Origin: Alphaproteobacteria bacterium
GTDB taxonomy: Bacteria > Pseudomonadota > Alphaproteobacteria > Rs-D84
Assembly (NCBI GenBank): GCA_017505705.1
Contig: JAFVOS010000003.1
Span: forward strand, 21,084 to 85,083
Length of the DNA stretch: 64,000 nucleotides
Direction of reading: 5' to 3'
Shown: piece after piece, positions 26,639 to 35,620 of the stretch
How the letters are laid out: each line of letters starts with the position of its first letter
Position numbering within the stretch: the stretch's first letter is position 1
Notes under the pieces: model-generated
What the model was told of the DNA's origin: nothing
Seen by the model: the letters and a program-made list of their open reading frames with translations, nothing else
Databases searched by the model: none
Translations under genes and position numbers: made by a program

Positions 26639-27592
26639 ATGTCTTATACACAAAAAACAAATAAAAAAATAATTCAATGCGACGAATCTAAGTTTGTGGT
26701 TTATATGACACACAATGCACACGCCTGTTTTTACACAACATGCGACAAGAATCTATTTCGCCATATAACATCCAGCAATATTCAATACGATTCCAAAATG
26801 CGCTTTATAACAAAACAAGGATATCATTTTATGATAGAGGTACCCGTTGCTTATAAAGACAGAATTTTATCTGTGATAAATTCAAACCGTCAAATCAATG
26901 CTGGTACAACGACAAATCCAAATAAAAAAATAAAAAAAACATCTCAAAAACACATACATTATAACCGTCCACAAAAATCAAGAGAACTAGATTACTGTCA
27001 CCCTGTACCTGGTCGATCAGCGAAAAACACAGCTGCGAAACCAGCACAAAAAACATCCGCACCAATCACAATGCCACTGAACTTGGAACATCCAACCCCC
27101 ACAACTATCAAAGAATACAATATCAACGATTTAACCCCACAAATGGTTGAAAAGATATTGGGTGTAAAATGGGACGATTTGTGCGACACGTATTTTTTCT
27201 ATTCTTATGATAACCCATTACCAAAACGTTATGCACGTGAATTATTAAGCATGCGGAACGAATTTGAGCGTCACCCAATGTTCCATGGACGCAACATGGC
27301 ATTTGCGACATACGGCATTACAGATTTAGACAAAAATGAATACTATATGGAAAAACCCATACTGTACAATTCCAGCATTCGACGTACCCTAGAACCATAT
27401 AGCATGTATGAATTATACGGAACATTTATTTCATATAACCAGAAAACAAAACAGTTTGAAAAATATCCACGAGGTTGGATAAAACTGGATGACGACATAA
27501 CAAATCCCGAAAATAGTTTAGCTAATTCTTTTTACCGCCATGCAAACAGAATCTTGTCTGCCTATGCTAACCAAAAACAAAAAAGACATTAA
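26639..27592 (+). CDS. Unknown protein, member of a local three-gene family
   Basis: 317 residues, no signal peptide. The N-terminal 90 residues form a small alpha/beta domain, a basic linker follows (about 90-140), and the C-terminal part carries a pattern shared with the proteins at 30897 and 31982: a start like VEKILGVKWDDL, an aromatic-Asp stretch, then FxxxxxKTxKxxxxPxxWIKL. The family was not recognised. SD AAAAGGAACAAGA. It lies in the segment that separates rpsK from rpoA and is divergent from tRNA-Gln. Confidence 0.8.
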   Translation: MSYTQKTNKKIIQCDESKFVVYMTHNAHACFYTTCDKNLFRHITSSNIQYDSKMRFITKQGYHFMIEVPVAYKDRILSVINSNRQINAGTTTNPNKKIKKTSQKHIHYNRPQKSRELDYCHPVPGRSAKNTAAKPAQKTSAPITMPLNLEHPTPTTIKEYNINDLTPQMVEKILGVKWDDLCDTYFFYSYDNPLPKRYARELLSMRNEFERHPMFHGRNMAFATYGITDLDKNEYYMEKPILYNSSIRRTLEPYSMYELYGTFISYNQKTKQFEKYPRGWIKLDDDITNPENSLANSFYRHANRILSAYANQKQKRH

Positions 27593-27594
27593 CT

Positions 27595-27626
27595 ACACCG
27601 CCCAATTGGGCGGTTTTAATTTTTTG
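27595..27626 (+). terminator. Intrinsic terminator
   Basis: ACCGCCCAATTGGGCGGTTTTAATTTTTT, a perfect CCGCCCAA / TTGGGCGG stem after the stop. Confidence 0.88.
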
Positions 27627-27628
27627 AT

Positions 27629-27657
27629 TTAAAAGCTTTACATTGTTATGATATAAT
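27629..27657 (+). promoter_or_regulatory. Extended -10 promoter of a probably leaderless mRNA
   Basis: TGATATAAT: the TATAAT box is at 27652-27657, with only a weak -35 (TTAAAA, 27629-27634). The ATG at 27665 is 7 bases after the box, and no SD is present. Confidence 0.6.
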
Positions 27658-27664
27658 TCCATTT

Positions 27665-28192
27665 ATGATTATCGCACTTAAAACCATCATGGATTTTCAT
27701 CACAAACGCACCCAGGCACATATTGATTGCCTGAATTATTTTGCAGGCCTGCTGGGATACCATTTCCCTGAACATGATAACGACAAAAATTCTGGACAAA
27801 TGCAAACAGGATACGCATACATAAACTACGCTAATTACCACCCAGATTTTAAAATATCAAACGCACGCACCGAATTGTATCGTGAAATGCACGCTGAACA
27901 CCATCGCATGCAATCACATCATATTGAACACTATACATCTGCATCTGATATTACAGACATAACCTTAATAGAAATGGTTTGCGATTGGCACAGTGCTAAT
28001 TTTGAGCAAAACCATGTTATACACAACCCCAGTTCTACATCTGTTCGTGATTTTTTTGACACAATCATGCAACACAAAATGAATTGGTCTGAGAAACAAA
28101 TCGCCCTGATTTATGAAGTAATTGATTTTTTATCTATATATGCGAATTATGATGACATTATGGCGATATGGCGCCCACTGCTGTCGCTTTAG
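27665..28192 (+). CDS. DUF5662-like protein
   Basis: 175 residues. The His-rich pattern HKRTQAHIDCLNYFAG, PEHDNDK, EMHAEHHRMQSHHIEHY and MVCDWHSANF recalls the DUF5662 family, whose conserved His/Asp residues suggest a helical metal-binding fold. The function of the family is not known. It lacks an SD and appears leaderless; an internal ATG at 27689 also lacks one. It is an orphan between a terminator and the acylase gene. Confidence 0.6.
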   Translation: MIIALKTIMDFHHKRTQAHIDCLNYFAGLLGYHFPEHDNDKNSGQMQTGYAYINYANYHPDFKISNARTELYREMHAEHHRMQSHHIEHYTSASDITDITLIEMVCDWHSANFEQNHVIHNPSSTSVRDFFDTIMQHKMNWSEKQIALIYEVIDFLSIYANYDDIMAIWRPLLSL

Positions 28193-28265
28193 TCATAGCT
28201 TCCTATGGATTATCCACCCCCAAAAATAAATAATTAATTCATAACAAAAAACTGGGGGGATTGTT

Positions 28266-29345
28266 ATGAAACGAATAAATTTATGCGCTGTATTGTTATC
28301 ATGCCTGGCACTGGTCAACAACGCCGATGCATGTACAGGCATCACTCTAAAATCCAAAGATAATTCAGTTGTTGTTGCACGCACCATGGATTGGTCTGGT
28401 GCAGAAAATAATAATATGTATGTTATTGTGCCACGTGGATTCAGCCAACGTTCTATGCTGCCAAACGGGAAAAGTGAAGGGCTGGAATATTCCGCCTTGT
28501 ATGGATATGCAGGTCTGGCTGTTGAACAACCAGAATTCATAATCGACGGCACAAACGAAGCCGGGCTGTCAGCTGCCCTATTCTATTTTCCAAACTATGG
28601 TGAATACGAACCATACAACGAAGCAAACAAAGACATATCATTGGCAGACTTCCAGGTGGTATCATGGATATTGTCCAGATTTGCAACCATTGATCAGGTA
28701 AAACAAGCCATCAATGATGTTCGCATAATAAACATCGACCCATCTGCATCAACTGTTCACTGGCGTATCACTGACATGACTGGCCGCCAGGTCGTCCTAG
28801 AAATTGTAAATGGGGTTCCAAATTTCTATGAAAATGAAATTGGTGTTTTAACAAACTCGCCTGGTTTCCAATGGCACATGACCAACCTGGACAACTATGT
28901 AAACCTGAAACCTGGTGGGGCTGGTCCAACAGAATTTGGTCCAATTGATTTACGTGCATTTGGTTCCGGCGCAGGCTTTCTGGGACTGCCTGGTGATTTT
29001 ACACCACCATCACGTTTTGTTCGTGCAGCATTCTTAAAAACATATTCTCTGCCCCAGCAAAATGCATATGACACAGTTATGCAATCATTCCATATATTGA
29101 ATAACTTTGACGTTCCATTGGGCGTACAATTCCCAGTGGGCAAAGCACCAAATAATATGCCAGCTGCAACCCAGTGGACAGTATCAACAGATTTAACGAA
29201 TCGAACAATTTATTATCACACAATGTACAATCGTACAATTCGAAGAATCGAAATGGATAAAATTGACTTTGCCAATATCCAGTTCCAATATCATCCACTG
29301 GACGAAGAAAAAACACAAACAATTATGAATGCAATCATTGATTAA
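28266..29345 (+). CDS. Choloylglycine hydrolase / penicillin V acylase family enzyme (Ntn hydrolase), secreted
   Basis: 359 residues. MKRINLCAVLLSCLALVNNA with a following DA is a signal peptide directly before Cys23, the N-terminal nucleophile in CTGITLKSKDNSVVVARTMDW. The family's Arg (VARTMDW) and Asp of the same segment are present, as are LTNSPGF (catalytic Asn) and PSRFVRAAF (Arg). Such Ntn hydrolases cleave amide bonds of conjugated bile salts, penicillin V or acyl-homoserine lactones; periplasmic Gram-negative members usually favour penicillin V and acyl-homoserine lactones over bile salts, so the substrate is open. SD GGGGGGATTGTT. Confidence 0.92.
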   Translation: MKRINLCAVLLSCLALVNNADACTGITLKSKDNSVVVARTMDWSGAENNNMYVIVPRGFSQRSMLPNGKSEGLEYSALYGYAGLAVEQPEFIIDGTNEAGLSAALFYFPNYGEYEPYNEANKDISLADFQVVSWILSRFATIDQVKQAINDVRIINIDPSASTVHWRITDMTGRQVVLEIVNGVPNFYENEIGVLTNSPGFQWHMTNLDNYVNLKPGGAGPTEFGPIDLRAFGSGAGFLGLPGDFTPPSRFVRAAFLKTYSLPQQNAYDTVMQSFHILNNFDVPLGVQFPVGKAPNNMPAATQWTVSTDLTNRTIYYHTMYNRTIRRIEMDKIDFANIQFQYHPLDEEKTQTIMNAIID

Positions 29346-29375
29346 AACACAATGCCCCCAATGGGGCATTTTTAT
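29346..29375 (+). terminator. Intrinsic terminator
   Basis: AATGCCCCCAATGGGGCATTTTTAT hairpin directly after the acylase stop. Confidence 0.87.
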
Positions 29376-29379
29376 CACA

Positions 29380-29408
29380 TTGCCTTTTTAAAACACACAC
29401 GATATAAT
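29380..29408 (+). promoter_or_regulatory. Promoter of the DUF1015 gene
   Basis: TTGCCT at 29380-29385, 17 bases, consensus TATAAT at 29403-29408; AAAAAGGAG precedes the ATG. Confidence 0.8.
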
Positions 29409-29437
29409 TCCCATACGTTTATCAAAAAGGAGATTAT

Positions 29438-30676
29438 ATGAAAATCAAACCATTTGCCGGCGTACGTCCACCACGTGAAATTGCACACGACGTTGCATCA
29501 CGTCCATACGACGTTCTTAATTCCGTCGAAGCAAAAGCAGAAGCAACAGAAAAATCATTACTGCACATCATCAAACCAGAAATTGATTTTGATCCAATTG
29601 CCGACGAACACAGTGAACCAGTATATAACAAGGCTGTTGAAAATTTCAAACTGTGGCAGGAACGTGGCTGGCTAATCCAGGACAACGCTGAAATGTACTA
29701 TATTTATGCCCAGACAATGAATGGCCGCACACAATACGGTCTGGTCGCTGCCGCAAATGTTGATGATTATATGACTGGTAAAATCAAGAAACACGAATTA
29801 ACCCGTCGCGACAAAGAAGACGATCGCATGATTCATGTCCGCATTCAAGATGCAAACATAGAACCTGTTTTCTTTGCATATCCAGACGTAGAAGAAATGA
29901 ATAATATTGTTGAAAATATTGTTAAAAACACTGAACCAGAATATGATTTTGTTACACCTGATGGATTTGGCCATACATTCTGGGCAATTCGTGACGATGC
30001 CACAAATGCACGCATTACCGAAATATTCAAAAGCATTCCTGCCCTGTACGTTGCCGACGGTCATCATCGCACAGCGGCGGCGGCACGTGTTGGCGCAGAA
30101 AAACGTGCACAAAACCCCAACCATACTGGCGATGAAGAATATAACTTTTTCTTGGCAGTAATCTTCCCAGAAAGCCAGTTAAACATTATTGACTATAATC
30201 GCTTGGTCACAGATCTGAACGGTTTAACACCAACCGAATTTTTATCTGCCCTGTCACAATCATTTGATATCACAGACCATGGTACAGAAATATATAAACC
30301 AAACGCACTACATAATTTTGGAATGTATCTGGATGGGAAATGGTATTCATTAACCGCCAAGCCCGGCACATACAATGACAATGATCCGATTGGCGTACTG
30401 GATGTGACAGTATTATCAAACCTGGTATTTGATAAGATATTAAATCTGGGCGATTTACGTACCAGCAAACGAATCGATTTTGTTGGCGGCATTCGTGGAC
30501 TGGGCGAACTGCAAAAACGTGTAGACAGCGGCGAAATGGTTGCTGCATTCGCATTATACCCCGTCACAATGCGTCAAATAATCGACATTGCAGATTCTGG
30601 GAACATCATGCCACCCAAGACGACATGGTTTGAACCAAAATTGCGCAGTGGCTTGGTTATACATAAACTGTCATAA
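29438..30676 (+). CDS. DUF1015 family protein
   Basis: 412 residues. It starts MKIKPFAGVRPPREIAHDVA and continues SRPYDVLN, the DUF1015 opening, and carries the family's YVADGHHRTAAAAR motif (about 205-220). The family is widespread and some members have been linked to serine metabolism as ATP-dependent kinases, but the role in this organism cannot be read from sequence. It is a single gene between its own promoter and terminator. SD AAAAAGGAGATTAT. Confidence 0.9.
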   Translation: MKIKPFAGVRPPREIAHDVASRPYDVLNSVEAKAEATEKSLLHIIKPEIDFDPIADEHSEPVYNKAVENFKLWQERGWLIQDNAEMYYIYAQTMNGRTQYGLVAAANVDDYMTGKIKKHELTRRDKEDDRMIHVRIQDANIEPVFFAYPDVEEMNNIVENIVKNTEPEYDFVTPDGFGHTFWAIRDDATNARITEIFKSIPALYVADGHHRTAAAARVGAEKRAQNPNHTGDEEYNFFLAVIFPESQLNIIDYNRLVTDLNGLTPTEFLSALSQSFDITDHGTEIYKPNALHNFGMYLDGKWYSLTAKPGTYNDNDPIGVLDVTVLSNLVFDKILNLGDLRTSKRIDFVGGIRGLGELQKRVDSGEMVAAFALYPVTMRQIIDIADSGNIMPPKTTWFEPKLRSGLVIHKLS

Positions 30677-30677
30677 A

Positions 30678-30712
30678 TAAAATCCCACCAAATGGTGGGA
30701 TTTTTTATTTTT
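30678..30712. terminator. Bidirectional intrinsic terminator
   Basis: AAAATCCCACC, loop AAA, TGGTGGGATTTTTTATTTTT between convergent genes. Confidence 0.88.
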
Positions 30713-30890
30713 GCTTACAGTTATCAATTAATTTCTGTAAATCATCACGCATCATATCAATATGCCGCAGCACAGATTTTAAATCATCAACAGTTAGTCT
30801 GGGCGACTGCAACATAATTTTTATAAACTTTAAATCACCCATCAACGTATCGGATTTAGCCTTAGATAAAATTCTTGGTGGTCTTCCCAT
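30705..30890 (-). CDS. Small helical protein
   Basis: 61 residues, MGRPPRILSKAKSDTLMGDL and onward, basic at the N-terminus and amphipathic helical after it (LTVDDLKSVLRHIDMMRDDL). Its ATG lies six bases after the stop of the upstream gene on the same strand, so it is probably translated from that mRNA. No family was recognised. Confidence 0.65.
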   Translation of the reverse strand: MGRPPRILSKAKSDTLMGDLKFIKIMLQSPRLTVDDLKSVLRHIDMMRDDLQKLIDNCKQK

Positions 30891-30896
30891 ACTTAA

Positions 30897-31526
30897 TTAT
30901 CTTTGCCGTCTTTTTTTCATTTGCTTGTTATATTTACGCAAGACTTTTTGATAATTAGTATACGAAACATTATCCATACCAATGTGTGTTGGTTTATGTT
31001 CTTTAACCAGTAATTTAACATCTGTCATTGGTATTGTTGTACGCCCAATCCCTGACAACAACTGTGGCATCGCTTCTGCAACAAATGCAGGATGGGGACA
31101 ATTAGACAGCTTCATCCAATGCTTTGGATTGCGCAATTTCCCAGTCTTTCTATCACGCACAACCAGTGTTGCATACGCTAAACATTTTGCATCATGTGGC
31201 GTTGCAGGACTCGGCTTAAAAACCACCCGGTCTCCACCTACTAAGCGTGTTGCAATTCCAACAACCGCAGCCAATTCAATCTGTGGATAACAGCGTTCAA
31301 TGGCTTGTTTCATCGCACTGCAATCGACACCCGCTGACATAATACGCCGCCACAAATAATAATCCCTGTTCCATGTACATTTATCAAAATTATAAATCAC
31401 AACATGATCCGCACATGCCCCCAGGATTTTATCCACCTTGTCATCTACAAACAGTTCTTTTTCAACCTCTGATGCTTTTGGTCCGAGCAATCGTTCCAAA
31501 AATTTCAGTTTTAATATTGGACTCAT
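30897..31526 (-). CDS. Unknown protein, member of a local three-gene family
   Basis: 209 residues. It shares with the proteins at 26639 and 31982 a start like VDKILGACADHV, an aromatic FD..TWNRDYY stretch and a VVRDRKTGKLRNPKHWMKL segment. No membrane segment or signal is convincing. The ATG at 31526 has GGGAT upstream; an ATG at 31559 would overlap the gene before it and has no SD. The 61-residue gene follows at once, so this is a small minus-strand operon. Confidence 0.75.
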   Translation of the reverse strand: MSPILKLKFLERLLGPKASEVEKELFVDDKVDKILGACADHVVIYNFDKCTWNRDYYLWRRIMSAGVDCSAMKQAIERCYPQIELAAVVGIATRLVGGDRVVFKPSPATPHDAKCLAYATLVVRDRKTGKLRNPKHWMKLSNCPHPAFVAEAMPQLLSGIGRTTIPMTDVKLLVKEHKPTHIGMDNVSYTNYQKVLRKYNKQMKKRRQR

Positions 31527-31549
31527 CGATAATATCCCAATCAAAATTA

Positions 31550-31876
31550 TTAATAACATTTAGCGCATGTTTGTGGTGCACGAATAATACGACGCTGCGA
31601 CACACGCCCCACTGGCTGATAAACAGTGACTGGTTGATATAACTGATAGTGTTCAATGACTTCTGTATGCGTCTTTACACGTACTGGTTCGCTACGTTTT
31701 GCACATGGACGCTTATGTGGCACAACCTGGGCCGAAGATACATAGCGTGGCGCATCATAACTATATTCAACAACTTCTACTGTTGTGATTGTTTCTGTTT
31801 CGGTCACGACACCATCCGCTATACCAGCTGTAACAATACCCATTGCCATCACAGACGCAAATAAAATCTGTTTCAT
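31550..31876 (-). CDS. Small secreted protein
   Basis: 108 residues. MKQILFASVMAMGIVTAGIADG is a signal peptide. The mature part is rich in Val, Thr, Tyr and Arg, with Cys near the middle and a CAKCY end. No family was recognised. SD AAGGATAAAAAT. It is immediately upstream of the 31526 gene with which it may be cotranscribed. Confidence 0.7.
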   Translation of the reverse strand: MKQILFASVMAMGIVTAGIADGVVTETETITTVEVVEYSYDAPRYVSSAQVVPHKRPCAKRSEPVRVKTHTEVIEHYQLYQPVTVYQPVGRVSQRRIIRAPQTCAKCY

Positions 31877-31950
31877 ATTTTTATCCTTACTATTACTACA
31901 CCCCACCCCACTGGTGAAATGATAATAGCATACAAATCCCGAATGTCTAT

Positions 31951-31978
31951 AAAAAATCGCCCATTTGGGCGTATATAA
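31951..31978 (-). terminator. Intrinsic terminator
   Basis: On the minus strand CGCCCAAATGGGCGATTTTTTAT after the 32599-31982 gene. Confidence 0.82.
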
Positions 31979-31981
31979 AAA

Positions 31982-32599
31982 TTATCGTTGTTGCGATATT
32001 AACAAATGCGCTCTTTCTCTAAACCAAGCTTCATTATAAACATTTCTTACAAATCTGGCCATTCCAACCTGGGTTAATCCATATGAATTCTCAAATTTAT
32101 CAACACAAATCCAGTTTTTTGATGGCATTAATATTTTACCTGTTTTCTGACTTCTGCATACAAAATTTCCCACCAAACAATTTGCATATTTTTGATACAC
32201 CGGATTTTCCATATATCGTCCCTTACCTGGGAACCCAACAGATGCCACCGGCATAACCACTGGCGCCAATAAATCCAATCCTTTTAATTTTCCCATCCAG
32301 CCCAAGGCTTGACGTAAATCTCCCATATATTTTTCATCAATAAATTGATAATCTATATCCATCCCCTCCCAAGAGCATCTGTTCCATTCGCACGCATCAA
32401 AATCATAATACAACAATCCTGACCAATTCGTTCCAAACATCTGCTTCATTTTATCATCCGTAATACATTCTTTAAATGATCCATAATGTGCCTGATCTAA
32501 AATCTGTGTCGCCGATGCATCATATTGAACCGCCCGTTTCAAGATATCATAATCAGATTTTTGTATTAAATAAGCATTTGATGGTTTTGGGTCTTTCAT
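31982..32599 (-). CDS. Unknown protein, member of a local three-gene family
   Basis: 205 residues, no signal peptide. Shared features with 26639 and 30897: MKQMFGTNWSGLLYYDFD, CEWNRCSW and FVCRSQKTGKILMPSKNWI. It has a good SD (AAAGGAAAAAAT) and its own terminator. It lies directly downstream of the rpsK terminator, at the left end of the spc-alpha fragment. Confidence 0.78.
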   Translation of the reverse strand: MKDPKPSNAYLIQKSDYDILKRAVQYDASATQILDQAHYGSFKECITDDKMKQMFGTNWSGLLYYDFDACEWNRCSWEGMDIDYQFIDEKYMGDLRQALGWMGKLKGLDLLAPVVMPVASVGFPGKGRYMENPVYQKYANCLVGNFVCRSQKTGKILMPSKNWICVDKFENSYGLTQVGMARFVRNVYNEAWFRERAHLLISQQR

Positions 32600-32623
32600 A
32601 TTTTTTCCTTTGGTTATGTAATA

Positions 32624-32656
32624 AAAAAACCCGTCTAAACAGACGGGATATTTTAT
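32624..32656 (-). terminator. Intrinsic terminator closing the rpsM-rpsK fragment
   Basis: On the minus strand CCCGTCTGTTTAGACGGG with a run of seven T directly after the rpsK stop. It marks the break in the alpha operon. Confidence 0.9.
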
Positions 32657-33039
32657 TACACTCTACGTACTTTCTTTGGACGACAACCGTTGTGTGGAAT
32701 ACGTGTTGTATCGGTAATAGATTGAACGACCAGTCCTGCATTTGCCAAACCACGCACTGCAGATTCACGTCCTTGACCAATACCACGCATCAAAACATCA
32801 ACTGTTTTCATACCCATTTCTGCAACTTTCTTACCAACTGCGTCCGCTACCACTGTCGCAGCATATGGTGTAGATTTTTTTGCACCCTTAAAATTATTAG
32901 CCCCAGCGGTTGCCCATGTCAAAACAGCACCCGACTGGTCTGTGATTGTAATACGTGTATTGTTATTTGTCGCAACAACGTGTGCAATACCATGCGACAC
33001 TTTTTTTACGACTTTCTTTTTTGCTTTTGTTACTGCCAT
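32656..33039 (-). CDS. rpsK: Ribosomal protein S11
   Basis: 127 residues. GIAHVVATNNNTRITITDQSG and the conserved C-terminal DTTRIPHNGCRPKKVRRV identify S11 of the 30S platform. In most relatives rpoA follows at once; here a terminator follows and rpoA is 6.3 kb away. SD AAAAAAGG. Confidence 0.98.
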   Translation of the reverse strand: MAVTKAKKKVVKKVSHGIAHVVATNNNTRITITDQSGAVLTWATAGANNFKGAKKSTPYAATVVADAVGKKVAEMGMKTVDVLMRGIGQGRESAVRGLANAGLVVQSITDTTRIPHNGCRPKKVRRV

Positions 33040-33121
33040 TTGTTTTTACCTTTTTTAGATGTCTTCAATTAACTATGGTGTTAATCTCTACCTTATTAAA
33101 AAATTAAGATAATGTTGCAGG

Positions 33122-33180
33122 TATGTGTGTTGGGCGACGGGAGTGTACAAACGCTACATGACCAGAGCCCAACGCGCATA
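33122..33180. repeat. Palindromic element, copy B
   Basis: The arm 33122-33135 pairs with 33167-33180 over 14 positions, two of them U-G if read as plus-strand RNA. The enclosed loop holds AGTGTACA-AAC-GCTACATGA, the same core as copies at 25242 and 54520. It lies in the 162-base gap between rpsM and rpsK. Confidence 0.85.
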
Positions 33181-33201
33181 GATGCGGCATTAGATTAATT
33201 T

Positions 33202-33579
33202 TTATTTCCCTTTGGTTGCGGAACCTGCGACCACCACACGTTTACCTTTACGTGTACGTGCATTTGTCTGTGTACGCTGACCACGAACTGGCAAACGGTT
33301 ACGATGACGGATACCACGATATGCTTTCAAATCCTGCAAACGTTTGATATTCATCGTCACTTCACGACGAACGTCACCTTCTACCTTAAAGTTTTCTTCG
33401 ATGTATTTTGAAATTTTAACAACATCTTCGTCCGTCAGATCTTTTGCGCGCAAACCATCTTTCAGTTTCAAAGCCTTGCAGATTTGTGCGGATTTGGCTG
33501 GGCCAATACCGTGAATGTACTGCAACGCAATTTCGATGCGCTTTTCTGTCGGAATATTCACACCTGCTATACGTGCCAT
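33202..33579 (-). CDS. rpsM: Ribosomal protein S13
   Basis: 125 residues. [20 protein letters not shown], the [20 protein letters not shown] motif and the basic GKRVVVAG tail are those of S13 in the 30S head. Upstream is secY without the adk gene that normally stands between them in Alphaproteobacteria, and no rpmJ (L36) is seen. SD AAGGAAAAAGAAAA. Confidence 0.98.
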   Translation of the reverse strand: MARIAGVNIPTEKRIEIALQYIHGIGPAKSAQICKALKLKDGLRAKDLTDEDVVKISKYIEENFKVEGDVRREVTMNIKRLQDLKAYRGIRHRNRLPVRGQRTQTNARTRKGKRVVVAGSATKGK

Positions 33580-33733
33580 TTTTCTTTTTCCTTGTTTTGT
33601 TTAACTGTCGAGATGTGTCCACCCACACCCCGGATTTATTTCCTGAACATTTAAAACAAAATGCCCAGTTATTTTATTCTGCCGCAATATTTTATACAAA
33701 ATGCAGCAAAAGTCAAATTCTTTTGTCTCCGCC

Positions 33734-35074
33734 TTAGTTGCGAAAACGCCCTTTCTTACCAGCCTTTTTAATTGCGCCACTATATTGTTTTGCAACCAAA
33801 TAAGACTGAACCTGGTTCATTGTATCCAACACAACCCCAGCAACGATTAACACACTGGTTCCACCAATTGCAACCGGTAATCCCATATGTGTATTCAGTA
33901 TAATTGGCAATACACAGATTACCAGCAAATACAAAACACCAATCGCTGTTGTTCTGGAAACCACACCATCTAAATACTGGATTGTCTGTTCACCAGGACG
34001 CACGCCCGGCACATATCCACCTGCATTTTTCAGATTATTACTGGTTTCTTCTGAATTAAATATAACAGCCGTCTGGAAATATGCAAAGAACGCAATTAAT
34101 ACAGTATAGATTAATATATACGACCATGTTCCATATGTGAACACACCCATAATATTTTGAACAATTAAGTTTTCACTCTGTACGAAACGTTGGACGAATG
34201 CTGGCAGCATCATAATACTTGCTGCGAAAACTGGTCCCATAACCCCAGACATATTAACCTTGATTGGCAAATATGATGCATTTGTATTCATAACACCGTT
34301 TGCCATAACCTGGCGTGGATACAAAATCTGGATACGACGTTGCGCCTGTTCAAAGAACGCAATTAACGCAACGATACCAACAACAAACGCAATTGTCAGT
34401 GCCAACATAGCTGGCGAAATTTCACCAACTCCTGCACGTGACAACAACTGCATTGTGCCACCTGGTACTTCTGCAATAATACCCGCAAAGATTAACAAAG
34501 AAGCACCCTGACCAATACCACGTGCTGTAATCTGTTCTGCCAACCACATAACAAATACAGTACCACCAACCAATGCGATAATTGCAGACAATTCAAATGC
34601 AAACCCTGGATTCACAACCGCAGACACACCATTCACAGGTGCCATTGCTTGTAATCCACGTACAATTGCCCATCCCTGAATAATCGCCAGTACAACCGCC
34701 AAATAGCGTGTATACTGATTAATCTTAACACGTCCAGATTCGCCTTCTTTACGTAAATCACTTAAAGACTTGCTGGTTGCTGTTAACAACTGCAACACAA
34801 TCGATGCTGAAATATAAGGGAAAATATTCAATGCCAAAACAGACATACGTGACAACGAACCACCACTGAACATATTAAACATATCCATCATACCGCTGCC
34901 TTCACCACTAAACAGATGCAATACTGCTGATGCATTAACACCTGGCAATGGAATAAAAGATCCGATACGATAAACAATCAGCGCACCCAACGTAAACAGA
35001 ATACGTTTCTGCAGGTCCGTCAGATTTCCCAAATATTTTTTCAAGAATTTCATTGTGTTTTGATTTTTAACCAT
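33734..35074 (-). CDS. secY: SecY, protein-conducting channel of the Sec translocon
   Basis: 446 residues with ten hydrophobic segments. Landmarks are LYRIG-type VYRIGSFIPLPGVN in the first segment, the plug region MMDMFNMFSGGSLSRMSVLA, and GVRPGEQT in the C-terminal half. With SecE and SecG it exports the many signal-peptide proteins of this window. The ATG at 35074 has no SD; an ATG at 35053 is an alternative. It follows rplO. Confidence 0.97.
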   Translation of the reverse strand: MVKNQNTMKFLKKYLGNLTDLQKRILFTLGALIVYRIGSFIPLPGVNASAVLHLFSGEGSGMMDMFNMFSGGSLSRMSVLALNIFPYISASIVLQLLTATSKSLSDLRKEGESGRVKINQYTRYLAVVLAIIQGWAIVRGLQAMAPVNGVSAVVNPGFAFELSAIIALVGGTVFVMWLAEQITARGIGQGASLLIFAGIIAEVPGGTMQLLSRAGVGEISPAMLALTIAFVVGIVALIAFFEQAQRRIQILYPRQVMANGVMNTNASYLPIKVNMSGVMGPVFAASIMMLPAFVQRFVQSENLIVQNIMGVFTYGTWSYILIYTVLIAFFAYFQTAVIFNSEETSNNLKNAGGYVPGVRPGEQTIQYLDGVVSRTTAIGVLYLLVICVLPIILNTHMGLPVAIGGTSVLIVAGVVLDTMNQVQSYLVAKQYSGAIKKAGKKGRFRN

Positions 35075-35077
35075 TGA

Positions 35078-35106
35078 ACGGCATCTGGGCTTTGCCCAAA
35101 TGCCGT
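35078..35106. repeat. Nested stem-loop in the rplO-secY gap
   Basis: ACGGCAT (35078-35084) pairs with ATGCCGT (35100-35106), and GGGC pairs with GCCC inside. No T-run follows on either strand. Confidence 0.75.
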
Positions 35107-35113
35107 ATAAAGA

Positions 35114-35572
35114 TTAGTTATTTTTGATTGTGCCACCGGCTTTAACAATCGCTTCTTCTGCAGTTTTTGACCACTTTGTCGCAACAACATTAACAGCTGT
35201 TTTGATTTCACCTTTGGCCAATACTTTCAAACCATCTAACTTGCGATTGATAATTTTTGCATCAAACAAAGAATCAATTGTGATATCTTTTGATGCATCA
35301 ATTTTGCCAGATGCAATGAATTTTTCAATATCGCCCAAATTGATTGTCACATATTCCTTAGCAAAAGGATTGTTGAAACCAAATTTTGGGAAACGACGCA
35401 AGATTGGCATTTGTCCACCTTGGAATGTTGCCTGCTTACGTGAACCGCTACGTGCTTTTTGACCTTTGTGTCCACGACCCGCTGTTTTACCATACCCAGA
35501 TGCCATACCACGACCAACGCGTTTTACATCTTTACGTGCACCAAAATTATCCATCAATGCATTTAATTTCAT
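35114..35572 (-). CDS. rplO: Ribosomal protein L15
   Basis: 152 residues. The Gly/Arg-rich N-terminus (VGRGMASGYGKTAGRGHKGQ, then KARSG) and the PKFGFNNPF segment are typical of L15, a late-assembling 50S protein. It lies between rpmD and secY as in other bacteria. SD AAAGGAAAGATAAA. Confidence 0.97.
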   Translation of the reverse strand: MKLNALMDNFGARKDVKRVGRGMASGYGKTAGRGHKGQKARSGSRKQATFQGGQMPILRRFPKFGFNNPFAKEYVTINLGDIEKFIASGKIDASKDITIDSLFDAKIINRKLDGLKVLAKGEIKTAVNVVATKWSKTAEEAIVKAGGTIKNN

Positions 35573-35620
35573 TTTATCTTTCCTTTTTGTCCTAACGACT
35601 ATTATATAGTCTTTTTTCGC

